From the NCBI GenBank assembly GCA_938084835.1, contig CALKER010000001.1:62001-126000 (forward strand): DNA of 64,000 nt. The letters run 5' to 3'. The DNA comes from an uncultured Thermoguttaceae bacterium. GTDB lineage: Bacteria > Planctomycetota > Planctomycetia > Pirellulales > Thermoguttaceae. Of this stretch, positions 28,106 through 37,805 are shown piece by piece; within the stretch, counting starts at the first letter, position 1; each line of letters opens with the position of its first letter. Under the pieces are notes generated by a model. It saw only the letters and a list, made by a program, of their open reading frames with translations, had not been told where the DNA came from and made no database searches. The position numbers were made by a program, and so were the translations under genes.

Positions 28106-30580
28106 ATGCGAAGTCCCTTCACGTTTTTCCGCCGACATCAGAAAGTGCTTTTGGCCGGCCTGGGAGTGCTGGCCATGTTTGGCTTTGTCATTCTGCCGGT
28201 GATCGTTGAGGGATTACAGGTCAGCCCGGCGCGGAACATCGTGGTGGCCACCTCCCGGTATGGCACCATTCGGGAGTCCACTCTGGCGGAGCTCATGCGG
28301 CAGCGCGGGGTCATGCTGCGGTTTTTGAACGTGGTGGGGGAAATGCTGATTCAAGCGGGCGAAAACCCAGTGGAAGTGCAGCAAGTTCTCAACCAAATTG
28401 GCCCCGCCACGGAGGATGCGGTGATCAACCGGTGGCTCCTCAGCCGCTATGGCGAAAAACTCGGTCTGGCTGCCGACCAGCGAATGATCAACGAATTCAT
28501 CGCCGATTTGACTCGCGGCAAGATAACCGGTCCTGCCCTGGAGGAAATGTTGGAGCGGCAGGGGGTGTCCGTCGGCTATCTATTCCAGGTTTTAACCGAG
28601 GAATTGCTAGCTCTGCGGGTTCGTGAGTTATTTTTGACCAATTTCGCCGGCTTCACCCCAGCTCAACACTGGGACTATTTTCAGCGATTTAATCGCCGCG
28701 TCATGGTGGAGACGGTGGCCCTACCGGTGGAGCGCTTCATCGAGCAAGTCCAGGAAAAGCCCCAAGAAAGCGAGCTCCGCCAATTTTTTGAGCGCTATCG
28801 CTACCAGGTAGCGGACCCGGACCTGCCCGAGCCGGGGTTTATGGAGCCGAAGCGCGTTGTTATCGAATACCTCAAGGCTTCCTATGATCAATTCGTAGAG
28901 CGTTGCCGGGGCGAAATTACGGATCGCGAAATCGAAGAATACTATTCCCTGAACAAAGATCGGCTTTATCGCCGGGAACCCTTGCCAACATTGCCGAGTA
29001 CATCTGATGCCCCAACAGGGGGGGTAGGGCCACAGAAAAAACCCGCTCCCTCTGAGCAACAAGAAAGCCAACCACAATCGCAAAAAGATTTGACAGAGGT
29101 CGGACAAACACCTCCCGAATCCACATCTCCGCAGCTCGTTTCACCCGTCGAGTCCCCCCCAAGCCGGGAGATCGGCAACATGTCGGAGGATGGTCAGTCC
29201 GACCATGAATCTTCCGTCGAGACAGAGACGGTAAATCCTATTTCTCCCGCGGAATCTCCGTCACCAGATGGCACTGGACAACACGAGAGCAAGGGTTCCG
29301 CGGAATCGGAAGGAATGCAGGACGAAGAAGGCCCGATGGGCAGAGTGACTCCTTCGGAGGGTGGGAATGATTCTCCCGGTGAAGCACTAAGAAGTTGGGA
29401 GGGTGGTGCGGAGGGGCCTCCGGGCGGCGAGTTGTCGCCTCATGTCGGGGAACCAGGTGACGGCAACGGATCCGAGGGAGAAACCCCACCAGAGGCAGCT
29501 CGATTGTCTGCGACACAAAATGACAATCAACCTGCGGCGGCCGAAACTTCCGGGCAGGTTTCAGAGCCTCAGGCCTCCGGTACGGACAGCACGGCGGCGG
29601 GTTACATCCCCCTTGACAACGTCCGAGAGGAAATCCGTAGCACGTTGGCCCGAAGAAAGGCCGCCGAGGTGATGGAGCAGCTCCTTCAAAAGTTACAGGC
29701 TCAATTGAGTCGTTTTCGGGAGGAGAAAATCCTTCACGACCTTGAGATGAAGCAGCGGGGTTCGACTCGCCGGCCGGAACCCGTCCTCCCCGACCTTCAG
29801 GCCCTCGGAAAGGCGCACGATCTGGAGTACAAGAAGGAGGGGCCTTTGAGCAGTTTCGATATGGCGCGGTTGGAATTGGCCCAGGCCACAACGGCCCTGG
29901 GAGGCCAGGTGCTGGAGATGGTCTTCCATCGCCTCCCCGTGTTCCGTCCCACGACCGCTCGCGATTTTCAGGGGAACCAATATCTTTTGTGGAAGATCGA
30001 AGAAACCCCATCGCGGATTCCCCAGTGGGAAGATCCTGGTGTCCGCGAAAAAGTTCTTCGCACATGGCAATTTATCAGGGCCCGAGAAATTGCCCGGGCA
30101 GAGGCGGAGAAACTGGCGGCCGAAGCGCGGAAGAGCAGTAAACCCCTGGCCGATGTCTTTGCCGATCGAAAGGACCTCACGGTAATCCAATCTGATCCCT
30201 TTACCTGGCTTACGTCACCGCTGCCCTTGGTTTTTGCCCAGTTCGAACGGCCGCGGATTAGTCAGATCAAAGGGGTGGATCGACCGGGCCACGAATTCAT
30301 GCGCACCACGTACCAACTCCGCGCGGGCGAAGTGGGTGTGGCGATGAATCATCCGCAGACCGAGGTGTACGTGATCCGGCTTGTGGAAAGTCAGCCTCCT
30401 GAGGAGGTATTATGGCAGCAATTCATCCGGGATCCCGGCCGACTTTATCGTATCGCCGCCAGCGACGAGATGATCCTCGGGTTCACACGGCTAATGGATC
30501 ATATCCGCCAGCAAGCAAACTTTCAGTGGACACCGGAGTGGCAACGCCGCCGTGCCGAACGCCCATCAGAATGGGACTAA
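28106..30580 (+). CDS. Membrane-anchored SurA/PpiD-like periplasmic chaperone
   Basis: The protein has 824 residues. An N-terminal signal anchor (KVLLAGLGVLAMFGFVILPV, residues 14-33) is followed by a SurA-N/PpiD-like helical chaperone domain (about 45-190). This domain has the features MLERQGVSVGYLFQVLTEE and LRVRELFLTNFAGFTPAQ, and then a second FFERYRY region. Residues 295-500 are a long Glu/Pro/Gly/Ser-rich disordered insert. A coiled-coil stretch (510-570) and a C-terminal domain (580-824) with conserved planctomycete sequence follow. No parvulin-type isomerase motif is obvious, so the protein may act as a holdase without prolyl isomerase activity. GGAG lies nine bases before the ATG. 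It is expected on the outer face of the inner membrane in envelope protein folding. Confidence 0.75.
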   Translation: MRSPFTFFRRHQKVLLAGLGVLAMFGFVILPVIVEGLQVSPARNIVVATSRYGTIRESTLAELMRQRGVMLRFLNVVGEMLIQAGENPVEVQQVLNQIGPATEDAVINRWLLSRYGEKLGLAADQRMINEFIADLTRGKITGPALEEMLERQGVSVGYLFQVLTEELLALRVRELFLTNFAGFTPAQHWDYFQRFNRRVMVETVALPVERFIEQVQEKPQESELRQFFERYRYQVADPDLPEPGFMEPKRVVIEYLKASYDQFVERCRGEITDREIEEYYSLNKDRLYRREPLPTLPSTSDAPTGGVGPQKKPAPSEQQESQPQSQKDLTEVGQTPPESTSPQLVSPVESPPSREIGNMSEDGQSDHESSVETETVNPISPAESPSPDGTGQHESKGSAESEGMQDEEGPMGRVTPSEGGNDSPGEALRSWEGGAEGPPGGELSPHVGEPGDGNGSEGETPPEAARLSATQNDNQPAAAETSGQVSEPQASGTDSTAAGYIPLDNVREEIRSTLARRKAAEVMEQLLQKLQAQLSRFREEKILHDLEMKQRGSTRRPEPVLPDLQALGKAHDLEYKKEGPLSSFDMARLELAQATTALGGQVLEMVFHRLPVFRPTTARDFQGNQYLLWKIEETPSRIPQWEDPGVREKVLRTWQFIRAREIARAEAEKLAAEARKSSKPLADVFADRKDLTVIQSDPFTWLTSPLPLVFAQFERPRISQIKGVDRPGHEFMRTTYQLRAGEVGVAMNHPQTEVYVIRLVESQPPEEVLWQQFIRDPGRLYRIAASDEMILGFTRLMDHIRQQANFQWTPEWQRRRAERPSEWD

Positions 30581-30841
30581 TCCCTCCGCCTTGATTTTCA
30601 AACCGGGTTCGTCTACCGGATCAAACAACAGCCAGCGTTGACCGGAACATGCCATTGGGCTGCGTCATGCGGTGCGGGGTGCCAAATGTCGGTTTGCGAT
30701 ACGTTTTGGATCCTAAAGGGATCGACTTTAGGGAAATAGTGCGATCACCGGCGGAGGTTGTGGGAGAAGGGGCAAGCCAGTCAAGTTGCCGAGGATTTCC
30801 AGAGCTTTTCCTGGTTGCAGCTAGGAATCACGGTTTGAGGG

Positions 30842-32428
30842 ATGGAGGTTAGGGTGCCAATAAATCCGGCCGAAAGCCAGGGCATGGACAAAAGGGGAGG
30901 GAAAACCACGCAATCAGGGCTGAGCGACGTGGATGAGTTTGCCGGGCTATCGGCAGGTCCAGCGTGGCCGGAACCATGCGGCAAAGGATCTCCTGGGATG
31001 CTTCACTCCTGCGGGTTGCCGACGGATGGAGGGAATCAACCGACGGCGAAAAAGGTGCCGGGGGAGAATTTGGCGCTCAGTCATGTCACGGCATCGCGGC
31101 GCAGCGTATGCTTCGGGCTTGCAACATGGGCCCTAGCGCTTCGAACATTTGGTGACACTCGAGGGGTGGCCGCGTGCAATGTCGGTCCGCCGGAGATGAC
31201 CATCGATCCTGCCACGCTGCAAGCTCATGGCATCCAGAGCGTTTCAAGCTCGCGGCTTGTCCTGTACACGGACCTACCCTTGTCATCGGCCATTGCCGAG
31301 CTTCCCCAAGTGTTCGAGGCTGCTTTTCCGCAATGGTGCCGATACTTCGGAGTAGATCCAGCAAGGCACCCGCGGTGGCAATGCAAGGCAATACTTATCG
31401 GCCGAGGGGAACACATCATCGAAGCCGGCCTCTTGCCCCCAGAGCTTCCTCCCTTTCGCTTCGGATTTGCTCGAGGCAGAGAAATCTGGTTTGTCAATCC
31501 CCCAAGTGATTACTATCGCCGGCACCTTTTGCTCCACGAAGGTGTTCATGCCTTCATGAATACCATCCTTGGCGATTGTGGGCCGACATGGTACATGGAA
31601 GGGATCGCCGAGTATTTGGCGACTCACCGCTGGGAGGATGGGAGGCTCGAGCTTGCCTACTTTCCCCGTCAAGCAGACGAACTAAGCCTGTGGGGACGCA
31701 TCCGGATGGTCCGCCAAGATCTGCAGGGGGGAAAGTTTCTTCGGCTGGAGGACATTTTGGGTCTGCGTCCTCGGGATGACGAATCGGTAGAACTTTACGG
31801 CTGGTGCTGGGCCGCGGCAACCTTTTTTGATCGCCACCCGCGATACCAACAGGCTTTCCGCTCTTTACCCCAATGGGTTCGCCGGGCGGAATTTAATCAA
31901 CACTTCCGCCAGATGGTTGGGCCTTACTGGCCTTGGGCCGAGCACGAGTGGGCCCTTTTCGTGCACACCCTTGAGTTTGGTCACGACCTGTCCCGAGAAG
32001 CCATCGACTTCACCCCAGGAATACCTCTCCCCCCACAAGGGCGGGAGGTAACGGTGGCGGCAGACCGGGGTTGGCAAAACACGGGAATTTTTCTGGATAA
32101 AGCTGTCCAGTACGAAATACTGGCACGGGGACGCTATCAGCTGGGTCAACATCCAGTCATATGGTGGTGTGAACCAAACGGAGTGACCATCCGATATTAC
32201 CGCGGTAAGCCGCTTGGAATGCTTCTCGGAGCGGTCGTGCCGGCGGATCAATCCTTCCGCACAGAGGCAGGCTCGTTTGTCAATCCGCATCCCCTGGGGC
32301 TTCGGGGGCTGCTGATTCCTTCAGAGACAGGTACACTCTTCCTTCGTGTCAACGACTCTCCGGCCGAACTGGCAGATAACGTGGGTAGCCTCACTGCGGT
32401 GATTCGCCCCATGCAGCCCGCAGCCTGA
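30842..32428 (+). CDS. Secreted metallopeptidase-like protein (HExxH-type variant)
   Basis: The longest frame has 528 codons. The true start is uncertain: the first 75 residues look non-native, and a signal-peptide-like stretch begins only at SRRSVCFGLATWALAL. LLHEGVHAFMN fits the gluzincin HExxH motif (H-E-G-V-H), and WYMEGIAEYLATHRW supplies the downstream Glu, as in peptidase-MA-like proteins. This gives a zinc site with two His and one Glu. The C-terminal 130 residues (YEILARGRYQL, then GTLFLRVNDSPAEL) resemble a beta-sandwich lectin-like module of the PA-IL kind. The likely role is an exported protease that acts on surface or environmental polymers. Substrate and activation are unknown. 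Confidence 0.65.
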   Translation: MEVRVPINPAESQGMDKRGGKTTQSGLSDVDEFAGLSAGPAWPEPCGKGSPGMLHSCGLPTDGGNQPTAKKVPGENLALSHVTASRRSVCFGLATWALALRTFGDTRGVAACNVGPPEMTIDPATLQAHGIQSVSSSRLVLYTDLPLSSAIAELPQVFEAAFPQWCRYFGVDPARHPRWQCKAILIGRGEHIIEAGLLPPELPPFRFGFARGREIWFVNPPSDYYRRHLLLHEGVHAFMNTILGDCGPTWYMEGIAEYLATHRWEDGRLELAYFPRQADELSLWGRIRMVRQDLQGGKFLRLEDILGLRPRDDESVELYGWCWAAATFFDRHPRYQQAFRSLPQWVRRAEFNQHFRQMVGPYWPWAEHEWALFVHTLEFGHDLSREAIDFTPGIPLPPQGREVTVAADRGWQNTGIFLDKAVQYEILARGRYQLGQHPVIWWCEPNGVTIRYYRGKPLGMLLGAVVPADQSFRTEAGSFVNPHPLGLRGLLIPSETGTLFLRVNDSPAELADNVGSLTAVIRPMQPAA

Positions 32429-32770
32429 AGCCCATTTTCGTCGTGGCTCGAATTTCCGGATGGCGTGCGAAGTTTTCCCACTGAGCAGAACTGAAAACGC
32501 TAGGCGCTCCGGAGGGCAGCATCTGGACAAACAGGCTCCCCGGTTTTGCCAAGTCCGGCAGAACGAGTGACTTTCCGTGATGACCGTGCAAGTTACTTCA
32601 GGCTTCCTCAAAAATCTTCTTACGCCAAAAAACCGCAACTCATCAGGAATCGCCTTCAACGATCTCAAATAGCGCAAGGTCGAGCCCGCCCCAAGAATTG
32701 GGAAGAACATGGGCAGGCCCCGGTTAGCGGCATGCAGTCGGTCCTCACAAGGAAGATAGCTCTGGAGCAT
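32429..32770. other. Gap left of the repeat array
   Basis: No gene is visible. No fifth repeat is recognisable one period to the left of the array; only a weak GCGGCATG near 32727 falls near the expected spot. Confidence 0.45.
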
Positions 32771-32980
32771 CGGAAATTCCGTCGCACGCAGAGGCCTGAC
32801 CTTCCCTTTTCTGAGGACCAACTCCCCGATACGCCAATTCCCTCGCACCCCAAGGCATGCCGTTCGGTCGGTTGAGCGCACACGCCTCGGGACACCAATT
32901 CCCTCGTACGCGGAGGCATGGGAATGGGGTATCGGGCGAATCGCCACTAGTGCACCAATTCCCTCGTACGCGGAGGCATG
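32771..32980 (-). CRISPR. Short degenerate CRISPR-like array, four repeats and three spacers, no cas genes
   Basis: Four 28-base units start at 32771, 32832, 32893 and 32953, so the period is 61, 61 and 60. The last two units are identical over 28 bases (CACCAATTCCCTCG plus TACGCGGAGGCATG). The second has five differences and the first, leftmost, unit more. The intervening 33, 33 and 32 bases are unrelated to one another. On the minus strand each repeat holds CCTC...GAGG dyad symmetry. The size (28 + 32-33) fits type I-E/I-F arrays, and decay towards the left would put the leader on the right (beyond 32980) with transcription on the minus strand. No cas gene is in the window. A dispersed repeat family is the main alternative, because similar short motifs occur near 60.4 kb. 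Confidence 0.5.
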
Positions 32981-33464
32981 CCTGCTTCTTTACTGCCGCT
33001 CCACCTTGAACGAAGTAAATTCTTGGCGATAATAGCCTTCCAACACGGTGATCATGCTTCAGTAGACCGCCACGCGACGGTTGATCGTTTGATGTAAACA
33101 CCTCTGCTGGCAAAGATTGCGGACCGTTGTTGACAACGCTGAGAGCCGGCAGCCGGAAGCATGAAGGCTTTTGGCTTTGTACTTGGGAAAAGCTTTCAGG
33201 CCAATTGCCGAGAAAAATGCGGGCCAGCCGGGCACTGTGTCGTGTTGATAACTCCGCAAAAAGTTCATGCCACCTTGGGGAAGGAGTAAGCTAGCCATGC
33301 CTTCAGCCAAAGGCAGGTCTGAGGCGAAAATAAAACGCAACTTGGAAAAGAGAAGCCTACAAAGTGCACAATCGGGTGCCGAGCTTGAGGACATAAACCA
33401 CAAAAAACTGTCTTTGGCCCCATAGGTAAACGGGTTTTTCCGGCGAGTAACAGGAGGCTTTATC
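32981..33464. other. Gap between the array and the isomerase gene
   Basis: No gene is visible. If the array is a real CRISPR, its leader would be in the left part of this stretch. It is not notably A+T-rich, which speaks somewhat against that. Confidence 0.4.
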
Positions 33465-34313
33465 ATGGAAAAATGGCCAATCGGAGTTTTCACGAGCATT
33501 GATGCAGGCCTGGGCGTGAAGTTGGAAGTTGCGCATGAATTGGGAATTCCCACGATTCAGCTTCATGCACCCCGGCCGGAAACGCGGACCCCCGAACATG
33601 CCAAGCGCTTCCTAGACCGGCTGGGAGAGCTGGGCATTACGCTCACGGCAGTTTTCGGCGGGTTCGAGGGGGAATCTTACGCCGATATCCCCACAGTGAA
33701 ACGGACCGTTGGTTTGGTGCCGCCGGAGACCCGCGCGGAACGCACTCGGGAAATGAAGGAGATTGCCGACTTCGCCAGGGTGCTCGGCTGTGATGTGGTG
33801 GCCCTCCACGTGGGCTTCATCCCCCACGATCGCGATGAGCCACTCTACCGCGACGTGGTCAAGGTCACCCAGGAGATCTGCGATCACTGTGCCAAAAACA
33901 ATCAGAGGCTTCATTTGGAGACGGGTCAAGAGACCGCAGACGCCCTTCTGCAATTTATCCAGGACGTGGAGCGGGAAAATCTGTTTGTCAACTTCGACCC
34001 GGCAAATATGATCCTCTACGGTTCAGGAGAGCCGATCGAGGCTTTGCGAAAGGTGGGCCGGTATGTTCGAAGTGTTCACTGCAAGGACGCGAAGTGGGCC
34101 AGCCATCCTGGGCAGGAGTGGGGGCAAGAAGTACCACTTGGGCAGGGTGATGTTAACGTCGAGCTTTTCCTCCGCACCTTGGCCGAGCTTGGCTATGACG
34201 GACCGCTAACCATCGAACGGGAAATTCCGCACGAGCCCGAGCGCCAAAAGCGAGAAATCGGTTATGCGGCCACTTTGCTCACAGAGTTGAAGAAGAAGAT
34301 CCTCGGCAGCTAA
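33465..34313 (+). CDS. Sugar phosphate isomerase/epimerase (AP-endonuclease-2-like TIM barrel)
   Basis: The protein has 282 residues. AGGAGG lies seven bases before the ATG. It matches the xylose-isomerase-like TIM barrel family: metal-binding strands are seen in VVALHVGFIPH, LHLETGQE (Glu), VNFDPANMILYG (Asp), VRSVHCKDAKW (His/Asp) and LTIERE (Glu). Members isomerise or epimerise keto-sugars such as inosose, hydroxypyruvate or tagatose derivatives in the cytoplasm. The exact substrate cannot be told. Its neighbours (a CRISPR-like array and a histidine kinase) give no pathway hint. It is a single-gene unit in its direction. Confidence 0.88.
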   Translation: MEKWPIGVFTSIDAGLGVKLEVAHELGIPTIQLHAPRPETRTPEHAKRFLDRLGELGITLTAVFGGFEGESYADIPTVKRTVGLVPPETRAERTREMKEIADFARVLGCDVVALHVGFIPHDRDEPLYRDVVKVTQEICDHCAKNNQRLHLETGQETADALLQFIQDVERENLFVNFDPANMILYGSGEPIEALRKVGRYVRSVHCKDAKWASHPGQEWGQEVPLGQGDVNVELFLRTLAELGYDGPLTIEREIPHEPERQKREIGYAATLLTELKKKILGS

Positions 34314-34367
34314 ATAGGGGGGCGGTGCTTTCTTAAGCCGTGCAGTTTTGTCAAGTTTGAACGCCGC

Positions 34368-35672
34368 TTAAGGGTGGTCTTGGGAAATGTCTCCCGCGGA
34401 TCCAGAGGGTGTGAGTTCCGCAGCCGGAAGCGTAAAGAAGAATTTGCTCCCCTTACCGGGTTCGGACTCAACCCAAATTCGACCCCCGTGGGCTTCCACA
34501 AGCCTTTTGCAAATGGCAAGGCCTAAGCCTAAGCCGGGGCGGTCGGGGGGTGATCCCACCCGTTGAAAAATCTGAAAAATCCGGGCATGATCCCGCGGGG
34601 CAATCCCGATCCCGTTGTCTGCCACCACAAATTGGTAGCCCTCCGGGACTCGTTCAGACGAGATATGAATCCGAGGAGGTTCATTGCTCCTGAATTTTAT
34701 CGCGTTACTAATCAAATTTTGAAGGATTTGGATCAACTGCGGCATACTGCCCCGAACTACCGGAAGTGGGTCGTAAGTGACCTCGGCGTTATTTTCCTCA
34801 ATCATCACTCTGAGGTTAGCAAGAGCCCCTTTGACAACCTGCTCCATGGAAACAGGCTTAAACGGCTGGGTGATTTTCCCTGCTCGGCAAAAGGTCAAAA
34901 GCCCTGCAATGAGCTGTTGGAGTCGCTCGACACTTTGAACGATAAATTGCAGGTATTCCTGGGAGGTTTCGTCCAAACGGCCGTGGACCCGCTCCTGCAA
35001 AAGCTTGGCAAAACCGGCGATAGCTCGCAAGGGTTCCTGAAGATCGTGGGAAACCGCCGAAGCAAATTGCTCCAAATCGGTGTTTGACCGCCGCAGATCT
35101 TCAAGGGCGGCCGTCAAATAGGCCTCGCGCTCGCGAAGAATGGCCGCTTCCGTCCTCCCGGCGGGTTGGGAAACTACCGCAATCGGGACAGTAAGCTCGT
35201 CGCTGGTCGACCCCGGTGTTCCCGCAGTCCCTGAATCCAAGCCGGCCGATTGAGCCACCGCACCGGCCCTTTTTTCCGCCGTCTCCTCAGTCGGCAGGCC
35301 CGTTCCACGAGCTTTTTCTTGGTCCGTGGTGAGGATAACTAACCACCCAAAATCGGGAGAACCGCCAACCAACGGCATTTTCACTCCCTTCAGGGGACCC
35401 TCGGCGCCATCCGAGGCCCACATCGCAGGGGGGGGCCGGTCCTCCGGGGTCAGGCCTGGCTCGGCGAGAACAATGCCGATTGGGGCTAGCTCTTCAATCC
35501 GCCGCCCGGTGAGATTTTCCGGGGGGACGGCGAGCATCTCGGCCGCCGATGGGGTAAAGGAGACAACGCGGCCTGTGCCATCCAGGATGAGAATGGGGAA
35601 TGTTTCGGAGCGCCGGGCCCGTGGAGGCACCGCCGAAAAAGGCCCATTGCCCGTCATTTCTTCGGATGTCAT
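34368..35672 (-). CDS. Soluble PAS-containing sensor histidine kinase, phytochrome-kinase-like core
   Basis: The protein has 434 residues and no membrane segment. The N-terminal PAS-like domain (about 24-120) carries [20 protein letters not shown], then [14 protein letters not shown] linker and a short coiled coil (175-200) lead to the core: the H box [19 protein letters not shown] with H209, the N box [13 protein letters not shown]1 DNGIGI (352-357), the F box IFQIFQRVG and G2 [18 protein letters not shown]. The HDLQEPLR variant is typical of bacteriophytochrome-related kinases. No receiver or regulator gene lies next to it, so its partner is unknown. The product ends 55 bases past the convergent isomerase gene. 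An ATG five codons inside the first one is an alternative start. Confidence 0.9.
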   Translation of the reverse strand: MTSEEMTGNGPFSAVPPRARRSETFPILILDGTGRVVSFTPSAAEMLAVPPENLTGRRIEELAPIGIVLAEPGLTPEDRPPPAMWASDGAEGPLKGVKMPLVGGSPDFGWLVILTTDQEKARGTGLPTEETAEKRAGAVAQSAGLDSGTAGTPGSTSDELTVPIAVVSQPAGRTEAAILREREAYLTAALEDLRRSNTDLEQFASAVSHDLQEPLRAIAGFAKLLQERVHGRLDETSQEYLQFIVQSVERLQQLIAGLLTFCRAGKITQPFKPVSMEQVVKGALANLRVMIEENNAEVTYDPLPVVRGSMPQLIQILQNLISNAIKFRSNEPPRIHISSERVPEGYQFVVADNGIGIAPRDHARIFQIFQRVGSPPDRPGLGLGLAICKRLVEAHGGRIWVESEPGKGSKFFFTLPAAELTPSGSAGDISQDHP

Positions 35673-36888
35673 GGTGCTTCGAAGCTACACATGCAGCAAA
35701 CACAAGTGTCTCATACGATAAAGCGGCTCCATCCCGTTGGCAATTTTACCTTATGGGGATTACGAAAGAAGAATCGACCCTGAGGCTGGCCCCAGGACTC
35801 CACCCTTCCCAATCGCCGCCCTCAGGTGCGGACACCCCAGCAGGAGGCCAAGCACGTGGAAAAACATTTAAAGCAGGTAAAGAAACATTTGAACTATCTT
35901 CCGAAAAAAACATTTGAGCTATCCCCCGAAAAATTGCTTGATGCTTCCCCACCGATCCGATCTGTGCGTGCGACGAAAAGGCCAAAGTCTATTGACTACC
36001 CTCAACAAGCTTGAGAGCTCGTTCCAGCGCGAGCGCAGAGGAAACGACACCCCCGGGTAAGCTCAGGCGGCACCGGCACGCAATCTTGTAAGCGAAAATA
36101 TCTCTGGCTTGATCTCTGGCTTGTAGAACTGCCTCCAATCTATGGAAACTCACCCCTCTATGGCATGGTTCTACGGGCCCCCGGATTCGACAAGCAACAA
36201 TTGCTGAAGTCGCAAGCTCGGTCCCAGGGTTCTGTGGTGCCCCGATTGGACCCCCGAAGGTATGATCGGCAAACCGATTGCAACGCCTAGGCCTATCGCT
36301 TTCCTGAGGTTGGTACTGGGAGAGCTGGTCCCGAAGAGGCCGGGGGCGATGATTAACCACCTTTCCCAGTGTTCCCTTGAACCGGAGCCATGGCGGCAAC
36401 GGTCGAACTCCTTATCAACCAGGCACAGGGGGATAGGCCGAAGAAAAGTTTGCGCAAAGTTTGGGCGGGAAGCGTAGCCAGAGGTCTTAGCACGCAGAAA
36501 ACGGGATGCTTCTCCCAATGTTTACAAGCTTCCAGCTGGGGCACACCGCCTGTTTTACCCCGTCATTCTCCGGCAACGCCCCGTCCCCCACGCCGAGCAG
36601 GAATACCCCTTGCCGCCAAGTGGCTTTCCGCTGGAAGTTTCAGCCGGCTTCGGTTTCGATTTAGGTCCTTCGTCTGTGTTTCATGGTCGATATCCGCGAG
36701 GCTGCCGGGTGACACCACCAGCCGATACTGAAGGAACTTGTCGCGCGGCTAAAACGACTCAGAGACTCTGTCCCTGCTTGCCTGAATTGAACAGGGGAGC
36801 TTGCCGGGCTGGCTAAGCATCACGAGACGCTTTCGCGCTTCAGCGAAAAGAGTGGCCAAGTGTTCAACAAAAATTTTCCGGCACTACC
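35673..36888. other. 1.2-kb gap between kinase and lexA promoter
   Basis: No supportable gene is present. Imperfect repeats with the core AACATTT lie at 35862-35935 (spacing 21 and 25 bases). The two right-hand copies share ACATTTGA-CTATC--CCGAAAAA. Other frames here are short and featureless. Confidence 0.45.
35862..35935. repeat. Short imperfect tandem repeat
   Basis: ACATTTGAACTATC and ACATTTGAGCTATC recur 25 bases apart, each followed by CCGAAAAA. A partial third copy (ACATTTAAAG) lies 21 bases to the left. Confidence 0.5.
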
Positions 36889-36917
36889 TTGACAACAGGT
36901 TTGTTTTATTATACGAT
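36889..36917 (+). promoter_or_regulatory. Sigma-70-like promoter upstream of lexA
   Basis: TTGACA (36889-36894), a 17-base spacer and TACGAT (36912-36917) form a good promoter. It overlaps an imperfect dyad GACAA...TTGTC (36891-36921) that could be an operator. It lies about 270 bases before the lexA ATG, so either lexA has a long leader or the promoter serves a small RNA. Confidence 0.45.
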
Positions 36918-37190
36918 TGTCCATCAAAGAAGTTGACCAATTGAAAACGTGCTTTAGATCTTCCCCACGGACTGCTGCACTTTGCCCTTGTGTGCCTTGC
37001 AAGAAAGACTCAACTGAGCTTCCTTGACTAATCTTCGAAGTCCGTCAGTGACATTGTGCTGCACGTAAACAAAATTTTTGAGTTGGTGTTGACCTGGTGA
37101 GAACGGAAGCTGGTGTCACCGGGTGGCGCTCTGATGTGCTTTGCCCGGGAGAGTGACTAGACACTTCATCTACATGGCGAGGATTGAAAA

Positions 37191-37805
37191 ATGACGGAAT
37201 CGGCGGCAAACCTGACGCAAAAGCAGCGAAAAATCTACGAGTTTATTCGGCAAACAATTCGTGCTCGTGGGTACGCCCCCACCGTGCGGGAAATCGCCGA
37301 TAAGTTCGGGATCCGATCTCCCAATGGCGTGATGTGCCATCTAAGGGCCTTGGAGAAGAAGGCACTTATTGCTCGCGAGCCTAATCGCTCCCGTGCGATC
37401 CGGCTTCTCCAGGAGGGGCCTGCGGGGGGCGGCTTGCCCCTTGCCGGTCGAATCGCCGCGGGAAGACTTCATGAAGCTATCGAGCAGAAGGAATGGGTCG
37501 ATTTCACCAATCTTTTCAACGACAAGGATGGTAATCTCTTCGCTCTGCAAGTCCAGGGGGACTCGATGATCGGCGACCACATTACTGACGGTGACTATGT
37601 CATCGTTCGCAGACAACCCAGGGCCCCCAAAGGCGCAATCGTGGTGGCTATCACCGACGAGGGCGAAGCCACCCTCAAGCGATGGTTTCCGGAGGGCAAT
37701 CGCATTCGGCTACAGCCGACTAATCCCAAGCAAAAACCCATTTACACCAAAAATGCCAGGGTATTGGGTGTGGTGGTCGGTGTGGTTCGTAAAGTAAAGC
37801 ATTGA
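37191..37805 (+). CDS. lexA: LexA repressor
   Basis: The protein has 204 residues, the normal length for the family. The N-terminal winged helix (1-70) has the typical LTQKQRKIYEFI start and APTVREIADKFGI recognition region. The C-terminal S24 peptidase domain has the cleavage site in GRIAAGRL (A90-G91), the nucleophile S125 in QGDSMIGDHI and the general base K163 in ATLKRW. It represses SOS genes and cuts itself when RecA is activated. It starts at ATG 37191 with GAGG about 10 bases upstream. Planctomycete LexA boxes differ between lineages and I cannot name one here. The dyad in the promoter at 36889 is one candidate for autoregulation. Confidence 0.96.
   Translation: MTESAANLTQKQRKIYEFIRQTIRARGYAPTVREIADKFGIRSPNGVMCHLRALEKKALIAREPNRSRAIRLLQEGPAGGGLPLAGRIAAGRLHEAIEQKEWVDFTNLFNDKDGNLFALQVQGDSMIGDHITDGDYVIVRRQPRAPKGAIVVAITDEGEATLKRWFPEGNRIRLQPTNPKQKPIYTKNARVLGVVVGVVRKVKH

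Noticed and set aside
29238-30065. A 275-codon minus-strand frame
   Set aside because: It is a shadow of the low-complexity insert of the SurA/PpiD-like gene.
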